NCBI GenBank assembly: GCA_003586115.2
Contig: QVOM02000112.1
Span: 105,488,701-105,552,700 of the forward strand
Origin: Salvator merianae
Lineage: Eukaryota; Chordata; Lepidosauria; Squamata; Teiidae
DNA: 64,000 bases
Direction: 5' to 3'
Under the pieces are notes generated by a model. That model did not search any database, had not been told where the DNA came from, and worked only from the letters and a program-made list of their open reading frames with translations. Both the position numbers and the translations under genes were made by a program. Positions 37,801-49,800 of the stretch are shown piece after piece (position 1 is the first letter of the stretch; the number at the start of each line of letters is the position of its first letter).

Positions 37801-40800
37801 TGATTTAGAACATTCTATATTACATATTCAACACAAGGCCCAATAAATAATGTTGCCTTACTTTTTCCCTTCCTGTTATCATAGCCTAATAACATTAATA
37901 GTGATGGCATAAATTCATTAAATATTAGCTTAGTTGAAGCTGCCTCTGCACTAGGAAAAAGACAAGTTCTGCAAACAGGCAGCACCTCTGACTCACAAAA
38001 ACACTGTCCTCGCCTCGTACTATAGACAAGGGTGAAAAACCAAACCTAAACAGTTCCCTTTTTTCCCACCTCAATTCCAGCAATCCATGATACATCTACT
38101 GGAAAGCTCGTTCCACTGAAAGAAATTTGTTTCTAATTAAGGTCACTGGTGATAGATAGGAGTTTCCACTGCAACTCATGAGGTTTCTAGTAAAGTGCTG
38201 CTCTCTTACGATGCAGATGTATTCTACCAGGACTGTAGTTCTGGCTACTGTGGTCCACCAATATTACATACCTCTTTCTGTACAACAACTAGAAAATGTA
38301 TTCAAAACTTGTCACATACATAATATTTAAAGACTACCAGATTAAATTATGTTGCTACAGTAAGCTACCATAAACTGAGAGGATTTTCTAGTCTATTCAC
38401 TGTTGTCATGTCTCATTTGGATTCATCTATTATAAGAGCCAGCTGTCAACACTTTGTATACATAAAAGCTGGACATACCCTGTAAATCCCATTTCTTCTA
38501 ACAGCAGTACCTCTGTTAATGACTCTAGGTAACTATGGATGTAGACCCAAAACTCTTTGGGGTATAGGCGTCCTAAGAGAAGCAGTCTCTTAATAACTAA
38601 ATTCAAGTACTTAAGTTGGCAAAAGGACAGCCTATAAGAGTATTTGTTTTTTTATATATATAAGTGGACATAATCTCTCCCCTCACCTTTACTTCCCAGC
38701 GGGTACCCTCCTCAAAATAATTTTGTTCCTTCTTACTACACACATTTCTTCACTAATTTTCAAATTTTCCTCCTGAAGATCTTTTTCAAAAACAGCCATG
38801 ACGCTCCACCACCTTTCATGCCATAATCAAAATGACAAAGTATTATGTTAAAACTAGCATTTTCTACCAGGAAAAGAAGTTTGAATTTTAATTTCCCAAC
38901 ACATTAGAAAAGGATTTATTACAGTATCATAATTCATAGAAGGATGTTATCCTATGCTTAGTCAGAGGCGACAGAGACTCACATTTTGAGGGGTCAAGTA
39001 TACAGTAAACAAGGTATTACAAGTAATATCACAAGATTAAATACTGGGTGAATAATTATTGCTAAGTCTATCTCGTGTCTTCTGTTATCTATGTGGTGAT
39101 GAACTGTTACTCACTTAAAAAAAATTCCAACACAAAGGAAGACCTTATATAAAACACCTTACAAATGCACGATTTTTATAACGCTAAAATCTATAACTTG
39201 AATGTGCTCAGACCTGTAGCAGGCTGTTGCTGCTGTGTTAGGGTTGCAGCCATGGCAACGGCTGCCGCATTTGGTACGTTGCTGAAAGGGGTGGGTCCAG
39301 TTGTGACACGTGGGGCCGTCTGCCACTTCTTTGCTTCCACCCGCCTTGCCTCAAAGACATCCACAGCATCCCCTAGAAAGGTTTTTCTGTAGCCAAGATA
39401 TTGGTCTTTCAGCATCTGAAAAAGACAGCAGAAGTTATCTTACTTCATTGTACTTCAGCAACCCTTCCAAGATGCAAGGGTCTGCCTAAGTCTGCCAGCA
39501 ACAAACGGAACAGATGTCCTTGGAGAAAGTTATTAAATATGGCAAAAGATCTAAGGTTCCAATTTGGAAGAAATAACTCAGAGGGACTTGCATCGTTAAG
39601 AAATGTTTGTGTTGAAAACCTCCACTGACTGCCATTTTGTTTCCAGACTCCAATGTAAGTCCAGTTTGGGCCATTAAAATCCTTAATTGCTTACTCCTAA
39701 GTGAACCTACTTGCCAATTAAAATCCTCCTCAGATGTCCCTGGTATCTTAAGTTAGGCAAGTGCTTACAGGAAAAGGGCCTCTGTTGCAGTCACAGCCAG
39801 TTAAACAACTTTCATGTTTACTGTGTGGGAGCAAATCTGGGAACTGGAAATAACCCACATTTTAGCTTTTGTACCAGGCTAGAAGCAGAACAAAGAAAGA
39901 CAGGAACACGCCCTAATGCCGCTATCAGCAAGCACCCACTGAAGTGACTGTGCATGCTTGGAAGGCATGAGACCAGTGAATCTTATAGGAAGTGTGCTCG
40001 TTTTGCCTATTGGAGCAAGGACGCCACACTCTGCTAAATATATTCAATAAAGTGCTTGCTTTTATACACCAATTCCCTTGTTGTGGTAACTGGGAGAACT
40101 GCACCAGGTAAGAGCCTTTTTGGCACCACCAACTGGGCACCAATTATACTATTCTTTGGGCAAAGCTGATACTCTAAAGTATATATGCTGGCAGGATGAT
40201 ACAACCACATTTCTGTATTACCATTGGGGCTTGCAGTGGTTTTATTAATTTGTTTTCTTAAGATAACAATTTATGGCTTTGTTGAAGTCATTGTAGAAAC
40301 TTCACACAACAAAATAGCAACATCTACTGTAGCACAACCTTCCTCAAACCTCTGCTTCCTCCAGGTTTTGATCTATGACTGGGTAACTTGAACTGCAAAT
40401 TGTAATAGCGTGAGTCAAAGATACAGGATTAGCAACATAAATACAGATATGGCACTACAACAGGAGCACAACTGCACAGAATAAAGGTCAAGACATTAAA
40501 AACGCAACTGGGCCACAATTTTACAATATGCAACTATACAAGTACATCTAGAAACAATGCTTACCTTCACATTTTCATGTATGGATTGAAGCTGTGCAGC
40601 TAGCGCAACAAAGGTTTGGTAAATTTTCTGCATAGCCATGGATAAATCTATACAGCACAGAAAAAGTAAGTCTCAATGCAACGTAAATGATATCTGTGAT
40701 AATATTTTTCAGTAAAAGCTATTTTCTATTTATCATGAGATTTGATTGAAACTATCACAAGCAGTCACTGTTTTACAGAAATTACAGGATATTCAAAATA

Positions 40801-43800
40801 TGCTGGGGAAGGAAAGGAGAGACTAAAGTTATAGCACACTGACAACATGATATTTTGGATGTTCAGTGTTCAGCAATCATTTCAATGCTTGAGAATACAA
40901 GCCTCTAATTTAGCCATGAATATTCTTCTAATTTTGGCTACTTATTTACAAATACTAGTAATATAGCATGAGCTGATTCAAATTATACAGGATCACTTCT
41001 ATCCAATTAGTGCTCCATCAATATTTTTTTAAAAGTTTGAGACCTATGGAGAAAGAATATCTGTGACAAAGGGCTGTGCGAATAGATAAACTTTTGGGAT
41101 GAGCTCTGTCCTGAATAAGCAAGTACATATCCCAGATGTGAGACAATATATTAGCTTCTGTTAGTTTATGATGAACTTTAAACCCAGCATTCAGCAAACA
41201 GTGTATTGGCAACATCTGAACAGTTATCACTGGAAATCTGAAGAGATGCAATAAGTAACATTTGATGCAGCAATAAGGGAGTATACGTAAACACAAAAAA
41301 TTACCTTGTGGAGTTATATGGGAATTGTTTGCTTGGGTTGCAAGATGGTTTTCCAGTTCTTCTATTTGTTGTCTATACTGCTGCAGCTGTACTTCAAACT
41401 GTTCAACCAAGATCCTGAAGTAGCTAGATTTAAGTATTTTAGAACATTTAGGTGATTAAACATCTCTACAAAAAGATGTATTTTTAAAGATGGTCAACCT
41501 GAGAAATGGGTATCTAAATCTACTTGTTTTCTCCTTGGCTCAGATTTGTTCTTTTCTTTCATATTTTTTTGTTTTAGACTAAATGTCTGTAAGACGGAAT
41601 TGTCGCGGCCATGTAGTCAAAGATTTTTCTGGCTAATAAGGAAGGGTTAAAAAGTTGTAAATAAAATAAGTTCTAGGTACAAACTGTGCACCCACTAACC
41701 ACTCCAAAACATTGGAGAAATTCAGTCTAATTTACACATTCTCTGCTAATAATATAGGGAAACTCTTCAGTGTCATAGGTTTTTCTTTTTTAAAAGCAGT
41801 TCAAAATAGTGGTCTTCAAATACACCAAGTTAACTTGTTATATCTGCTTTTGTGGTATATTACTCCGCTGTTTCTCAGAAAACATGTAATGTTGCATAAA
41901 ATTGAAATATGAGCTGATTATACAAACTGGAATCTCAGAATGCTGATTTTAAGAAATTACAAGCACAGAGAAAGAGCTATCAGACCAGCTCTGCAAATGC
42001 TTACAGAAAAACATGGGGAAACATTTATGTAGCACCAGACTTCAGAACAATATTTATTACCCTACTTATACAAGTAAAAGAACTTCGTTGGATTGGGTTT
42101 AATTCTAACTTAGAGGATAGAACAACGCCAGTGAGTGGAAAATACCTTCCAGATGTAAAAATATGCTTTAGTTTCAACCTATATGAAATATACAGCTAAC
42201 ATGCAAAGAATCTACTGTCTGTCTGCCTATCTATCTATCTATCCATCCATCCATCCAACTACAATCTATAAAACACAATTAAACACAACTGAAATTCCAA
42301 TCATTAAATCCCATATACAGATGGAACACTTAGATGTGAACTTACTCAGCTGGTGCTGTATTTTCATGCTGAAGGCCAGGTGGGGTTTTCTGAGTCCTTA
42401 ATGCTATCTCTGCATTTTTAAGCTCCTACAAAATTATAACAGAGCAAAACAGTAAGTCTACAATATAGTAAGTACAGATTTCAGTGAAGTGTCTCCTGGA
42501 GATTATGTCTTGAATAGTGAGCTTTTCAATATTGATTTAAAAGCTTGTGGATTTTTTTAAGTTGAGCTATTGTTAGGCTGTAGATAAAGTTTCTGAATAG
42601 CCATTAGACACATAACAAACTAACATTCATTACAATAGTATATATAATATCTGAGGAATAGGCTGTGAATGTTTGTCTATTGCCCCTTCAAGTTTCCCAA
42701 CCAAAGAAAAACTCTGGTAAAATAAGGCGGTGAAGTCAAAAGTCAAATGCATACCAACAGTGTTGAATTCCTGAGAGGCATGAAGAAACATCAGGAACAA
42801 TACTAACCAACAGATGAACAGTTTTAAGTTAAAGTTTTTGAAACAGAGCAGGATAAGCAAGCTGGGTGGAAAGCTTAGGCAGGTAAACAAATGTCAAGCT
42901 GTAGTCATATTGTCATTTTTATGAGGTTGAGACAAGGATGAACAGTCCTCAGTAGGCATCATACCTGAGCTGTTTCCATTTTCAGTTTATCAATGTTAAG
43001 AGTATTTCTTTGTAGTCCACTGGCAGTGACAGATAAAAGTTGTTTCAAAGCTTTGATGTCCTCTTGCACTTTAAGCATTGCTTTAGAAGACATTCGACTA
43101 ATTTCCTCCTGGACCTGTTTTTGTTCTTTCACGAACTTCCTTGGAGAGGAGAAAGGGAGGAAAAAGATAAAGAGAGAATAAATTTATGGGAGAAAAAATG
43201 CTACTGCAGTTACTTAAAGTTACTCTAAGGTAGGGAACATTAATAGAATCATAGAGTTGGAAGGGACTCCAGGGTCATCGAGTCCAACTCCCTGCTCAAT
43301 GCAGAATTCACTAAACCATCCCAGACAAATGTCTGTCCATTCCTTCAAAGATCAGTTGATGCTGGCTTGTTGTGAAATCTGGCTTGGCCAATATGACGTG
43401 TAAAGATTTCCTGTGAATTCATAAGAACGTAAGAGCCCTGCTGGATCCGGCCACAGCCCATCTTCTCCAGCATCCTGTCTCATACAGTGGCCCACCGATT
43501 GCTTCTGTGCATTCTCAAGCAGAAGACAAGGGCAAAACCTTCCAATTCTCCCTAGTCTGAATCATTGTATTTCCTTTGAACAGCAACTAAGGGCTTAGCA
43601 AACAGTGAGAACAACCTCAGCTGAAAGAAATGAAAATTTAACAAACAAGAAAATAACAAATTTTGATTTAGATGGTTTCAAATCCACTGTTATTCAGGGT
43701 CATGAGTGTACCGTTTCAGTTTGATCCAAAGAGTTCTTGTTTTCAAACACTTTAAGTTGGCAAGCTTAATTATCCTTACAGAACAATTAGCCTAGCAGGC

Positions 43801-46800
43801 TGAAAGGGCTGTTTTACATCTTGCCTTCACACATGAACGGTCTCCTGAAGTCAGCTTATTTTATTTAACCACACTGCTTGCACAAACAAGCCAGACAGGG
43901 GCCAATCCTGACTAAACTAGCCTTCCACAAACCTCCCACAATACTATAAACCTCCCACTATAAAGTAAATCTAGGTCAAAACAAATCATCCCTCTGAAAT
44001 AACAGCCCTATCTGAGCTTAGTTAGCCTGAGACATTTGTTAAGATTTACTGTCTCCCTGCAAAAGCTCCTTCCTTTGTAAACACCCTCAAGTGAGGATTC
44101 CAAAGTCATGAGCTTATCAATGACACTTTATTCTGTCAATCATGACATGAATATTCACAGGGTTGCACCCACACAGTGAAAAGGGCAAATGTCTAAAATA
44201 TAACACTGCCACATACACTCTCACTATATACTGTCCCTCTCTCTCACACACACGTACACTTACTGTCCATTGGTAATTACAGCTCCAAAGCCAGAAAACA
44301 ATCACAAACTACGTCACGGAGAAACAGGAAATGGCATTAGAGGACCGTTTGGCAAGTGGAATGTAGAAATTCACCTGTTTTGGCCTGTAGGCTGCTGGCT
44401 GCTGGCTCCTCACCTTAGAACTAACTTTTACCTTGCAATACATTTTACTGCACAAAATTAGATACAAATGACAGCAAGATTGTCTCTTGAGTATATGAAG
44501 AATTTTCAGAGACCTGCATTGCCACAGCTATCAAAATTTACATTCAGAGCTGAAAATAAGAGTGTTCTTATTTGTTAGCTTCAAAGGGATTTTCTTTGGC
44601 TATTAGAATATTTCAGATTTAAATAACGGAGGAAATACTTACTGAAGGTTTTCAACATCTTGGCAGATTACTGGAGGTAGATTTTCATCTTTTAATGCTT
44701 TACTATCTCTGCAAACCAGAAAATGTGTATGTTGTCAACATGTCAGGCCAGTAATAGCAACATTTATTGTTATAATTGCAAATAATGGCAAAATCTTAAC
44801 TGCTACATAATTAACTTTGCTCTTTTTGATAATGATGATATTTATTAGCTGTTTTTCAGGGTCAACACATTTCAAAGTAAAAATAAATAGGGGGAGCAAG
44901 ACAATAGTCTCTAGCAATATAGGAAATACTGAATAAGTAAACAAATGAGAGATACGAAATTTGCTCACCAATATTTTTGACAGAAAAGCTATTTTAACTA
45001 TAACTATATTTATTTTTATTGCTTTTTATTTTTAAGCATGTTCTGCCTCTTCAAAAAATTATTTGTTTTAATTCTTTTGTTTTATCATCTTTCCTAGAAC
45101 CTTGGGATAAAGGGCAAATTACAAATTTAAGGAATAAATAATAATAAATAATAATTTTGAAAGCAATTTTGAATGGCAAAACTGAAATACTAGGAAAACG
45201 TTCTATTATAGGCATGTGCAAGAAGTAGCTCAGTATAGTCCCAAACTGTTCTGTAAAAACAAGTCTTTCTATCTAGTAGAGTCCTGCAAAAATGAAAACG
45301 AGAAAGACGAAGCGAGAAAAAAAGCACTGGCAAGCACGTTTTGCCAGCAGTAGCTGCTGCTAAAACCAACAGTCAACACATGATGTATTTTAATGTAGCT
45401 GAGCCACTTCCGCTATAACACCAGCATCAACTATCTAATATCAGCAAGAAACTTTTTGGCACTTTTGTCAGCTTCATTTTTCCAGGGTCTGTTAGATGCA
45501 GAGCCCTGCTTTTACAGAGGACTTGGGAAAAGACTAAACCATCTCTCATACGTGCCTATCCTATTGGTATCCAGTCAATGATTAACAGCATCATAAAAAC
45601 CTCAAATAGCCAATATATAGTCAAAAATAAATATGTGCACTTTTTTGCTACTGTGCATGTGACTGCTTGCCACTCACCTCCATTAATACCCCTCCCATTT
45701 TGCCACTGTCACAATTTGACGCCTCTGTTTCTGCATTTGAGGAGTGGGCGGACAGAGAAGGAAGAGAATCTGTGGAGATGGAAGCTACCCCTGGGGCAAT
45801 CCAATCCTTCAAAAAAACAGAGCAGGAAGAGAGGCAGTGAACAGGGCAGAGATACAACTATCAGCAAAAACTGCCAGAAAAGAAGGGAGGAAGCAGAGGC
45901 AAGCAGAAGGCAGCTCAATCACCAGAGACCTGATCTATTCAGGAGCCTGCAAAAAGGCGCCCAGCGAGGGACTGCCTTCTCTCGCCTCTGCGTCTTCCCT
46001 TCTGCTCGTTTGCAGGGATTTTGCTAATGGCTAGATTGCTGCCCTGCCATTGCCTCTGCTCCCTCCTGCAGTTTTTTGAAGGATAAGATTGCCCTTTGGA
46101 CATCTTCCTCCTCCTCTTCTCTCCACCTTCAAATCAGGCCCGTAGCCAGCTGCATATATAGGGGGGGGGGGACATCACAAATGTGGGGGTGTATGAGTAA
46201 CGTTACATTTTTTCTGTAACAATTCTACATTATTATAATAGAAAAAAAATATATACAGGACAAGCTTTTTGAGGGGGGGCAAAAAATGGGGGGGGCTCTG
46301 CTTCAGGCCAAAAAATGGGGGGGAGCACTCTTCAGGCCAACAGGTCTAAGCTAAGAACATAAGAGGAGCCCTTTTGGATCAGCCCATAGCCCGTATCATG
46401 CAGCATCATGTCTTGTGCAGTGGCCCAACAATTGCTTCTGAGCATTCTCAAACAGAAGAACGCAAAAAACTCATCTGCCCTTAACTACTTACAAGTGGCC
46501 TTTTGAGGCCTCCTGCCTGCCCCTTCAGCCTGGAGACAATATTTAGGCATCTATTCTGGTAGCCACTGATACACCTGTCCTGTGAATTTATCTAACCTTT
46601 TCTTAAAGCTATCTAGGCTACTGGCTGTCATCACTTCTTATGTGCTGCTGGGTGAAAAAATGCTTTCTCTAGTCAGTCCTAACTTTTCTGTCCATTAGTT
46701 TCATAGAATGCTCCCTGGTTCTCGTGTTGTGTGATAGACATAAGAATTTTTTTCTATCTACCTTTTCCATGCTGTGCATGATTTTATAAACTTTAATCAA

Positions 46801-49800
46801 GTCCCCCCCTTAAAAGCCATCTTTCAAGGCTGAAGATGTCTAGACATTGCAGCCTGGTTTCCTAAGGGAAACCAGCCCCCATATCATTCTGGTTGCCCTT
46901 TTCAGAACTTTTTCTAGTTCCACAATATTTTTTTCAAGGTGCGGTGACCAGAATTGTACACAGTATTCCAAGTGTCACCTGGTAATGGATTTATGATGAG
47001 ACACAAAGTTCCCCTAACCTCTGTGACAATTAACTGCAAATATCTGATATGTGCTATTTCAGTTTGCATTAACATTTCTGTGGAATCAAACCCTTGACCA
47101 AACTGAGGTAAAACCATAATATAAAATAGCTGAATTAGGAAGAACCTTTCAGTAAAGCTTTCATTTTTGGTTTTTCTACTTATGGTGTAATCCTACCTCG
47201 CTGCAACAATGACAACAGTCATGAAAGTAAAGAAGCAAGTTTTAGCAATATCTTAAATCATATCAACCCAGAACTATCACAGTCAGACTCCAGATATCTA
47301 GGAGTGTCAGCCATTTGCCGCATTAAATCTGTTATACTCTTCAGAATCAATTACTGTAATGAGCTATACAAAGCGCTGCCCCTGAAGATGGTACGAAAGC
47401 TAGAACTAATGCAAAACACAGCAGCTTGATAGGTGGAGAGAATTTCTGGCCGGACTTACATCACACCGGTCTTGAAAGATCTGCAGTGATGTCTCTATTT
47501 GCTGTTGGAACTGATTCAAAGTGTTGATCTTACATATAAAGCCCCAAATGTCTTAGGCCACAAATATGTGAAGGAGTGCCTTCTCCCACACAGACCTGCC
47601 CAGGTATTAAGATCACAGGAAAGGCCCTTCGTGTAGTTCTGAGGGTTTTTAGCCAGAGAAAACGGATGGCATGTGAGAGATTCTTTTTTGTGGTAGTCGC
47701 CTGGTGTGCCAGCTCTCAAATTTAATAGCCTTTGTCACCTAGTTAAAACAAACTCTCTTCTTCCAGAACTTCAATGTTTAACTACTTGCTAATGTTGTCC
47801 TGCTAGGATGGGTGAGTTATAGTTTAATTATGTTTTATTAACTTTTGCCATATTTTTATACAATATACTTTTACTACATAAGAGGAGCCCTGCTGCATCA
47901 GGCCATGGCCCATCTAGTCCAACATCCTGGCCCTTTCTGCACTTGGCTTTATTCTAGACTATATCCCAGAACAGGGACCTGCTATCCACACACTAGTGCA
48001 GATTATAGCAGACCCCAGGTGTGGCCTGCCATAGTTCATAGTAGCATGCAGATGGCAGATCCCTATTCCAAGATATAATCTGAAATAAGGTCAAGTGCAG
48101 AAAGGGCCCTTGTTTCACACAGTGGCCCACAAATTGTGTCTAGTCATTCTCATGCAGAATACAAAGGCAAAACTTTCACCTGCTCTTGACTCCCTGTAAA
48201 TGGCCTTTAGAGGCAACCTGCCTGTCTCTCCAGTCTGGAGGCAGTGCCTAGGTATCCATTCTAGTAGCCATTGATACACCTGACCTCCATGAATCTGTCC
48301 AATCCATTCTTAAAGCTATCCAGGCTGACTGCTATCACTTTTATTCAATATTGTGACCTGGGTGAAGGGACAGATATAAATGCCAACAGAAAAACAAATA
48401 AATAAATGAGGGGATCAGTGTGGCAGCCCCTCTACTGGTCCTGCCCCAGCCACAGGTGTGGTGCTGCCCCATGGAAGCCTCAGTGTTGTTTGCAGGGTTG
48501 CTGCAGAACAGCAGCTCCACAACAACTGCATTAACACCCCCACCCACATCAGTGGCAGCTGACGTGGGTGGACCAAGCTAGAAATCCTTTTCCCCATCTA
48601 AGTCTGCTCAAAGGAGAAATTGCTGATACTGAGTGACTTCAAAGAAAGCTCACTCATGAACTGGCTTTCAGCCAAGGGAGGAGCTCCTAGCTGCATTTGC
48701 CTTGCTCATAATACCCTAGCTCAGCAAAACTAAACCACACCTCTTTGGTAAATATTATAGATTGTTAGATTAAAAAACTAAATGTGACCCATTTATTTTG
48801 AGAAGACAAGAAATAACATTTCTGTATGTCTAAGAGGCACTCAGATCAAAACATACTTCAGTTACAGATATTTGGAACACTTACTCTGGTCTTGTTCCTG
48901 TCTTGTCACCTAGAGAAAGAAAAATATATGTATAAAATTTATTGTAGTCAAAGACCCGATTCATAAGTTTATGTACACTTAAAAGTGCAAAATAAAAGTA
49001 ATGCTATAATACTATAATGAGGATGCAATAAAACACTGATAATAATAATAATAATAATAGTAGTAGTAATGATGATGATGTTAATAACAGAAATACAATT
49101 TATTAGCAGGAATAAAACAAAAATGTAAGTATTTAATGAATTAAGACTCAAATTGAGGATAAATCTGGATAACTAGATAAAAAATACTGCTGTAGCCAAA
49201 CCGAATTCTGCCTTTGGAATTTTGTTTGTGTGATTGTTTATTTTGTGTGTGTGCGCGCATGCGTGTGCGCCTAAATGGGAACAAGTATTGCTCTGTAGCC
49301 TACTGGAATTTTGCCAGAAGTATTTATTGCAGTGAGCAAGGCTGCCAGCAAACATGCCCAGAAAAAGATAACATTTTGCTTAAAATTATGACAGTAAATT
49401 TCTTAGGCTAAACATCTCCAGTCATCTCCTCTTCTAGAAAGGTTACTCAGACTACCACCACAGTGTGAAAGTTTTAACTAACCCCTGGAAAAGTGCTGTT
49501 CCCTTAACATGGATAAGTATTTCCTCAGCAAGCACAGTTAATTTCCTTCTCTGTTCCCAGAATGTGCTGATTCCACTGGCAGCAAAATGATTCTACATGC
49601 ACTACCACTTCCCTACAGAACTCTGCTTTTACATAAGCAAGGGAATCTAGTAGCACCTTAGTGACTCTGTTAGTCTCTAAGGTGCTACTAGACCCCCTTG
49701 CTTACTAATCCAGACTAACATGGCTACACCTTTGAATCCTACTTTTATGATGAGTACTGGAGACAAATGATGCATTTTTTATGTCTAGCATAGAAAGCAA

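Larger units (their letters stand above)
39416..42964. other. NUP58 introns 9-12 (between exons 9 and 13)
   Basis: The introns are 39416-40564, 40648-41304, 41424-42345 and 42426-42964. They are short and AT-rich with no recognised mobile element; a short (CTAT/CCAT) run is at 42228-42256. This is the repeat-poorest part of the gene and coincides with the coiled-coil exons. Confidence 0.45.

Noticed and set aside
39165..39392. 75-residue plus-strand frame with [17 protein letters not shown]
   Set aside because: It is the antisense of NUP58 exon 13, which is firmly identified on the minus strand.
42225..42260. CRISPR-like short repeats (CTAT/CCAT)
   Set aside because: Simple tetranucleotide run without spacers, in a vertebrate intron.
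45578..46027. 149-residue plus-strand frame, the longest that is not LINE, NUP58 or its shadow
   Set aside because: No familiar domain, no splice or promoter context, basic Arg/Lys/Gln-rich text from purine-rich DNA in intron 7; not supported as a gene.
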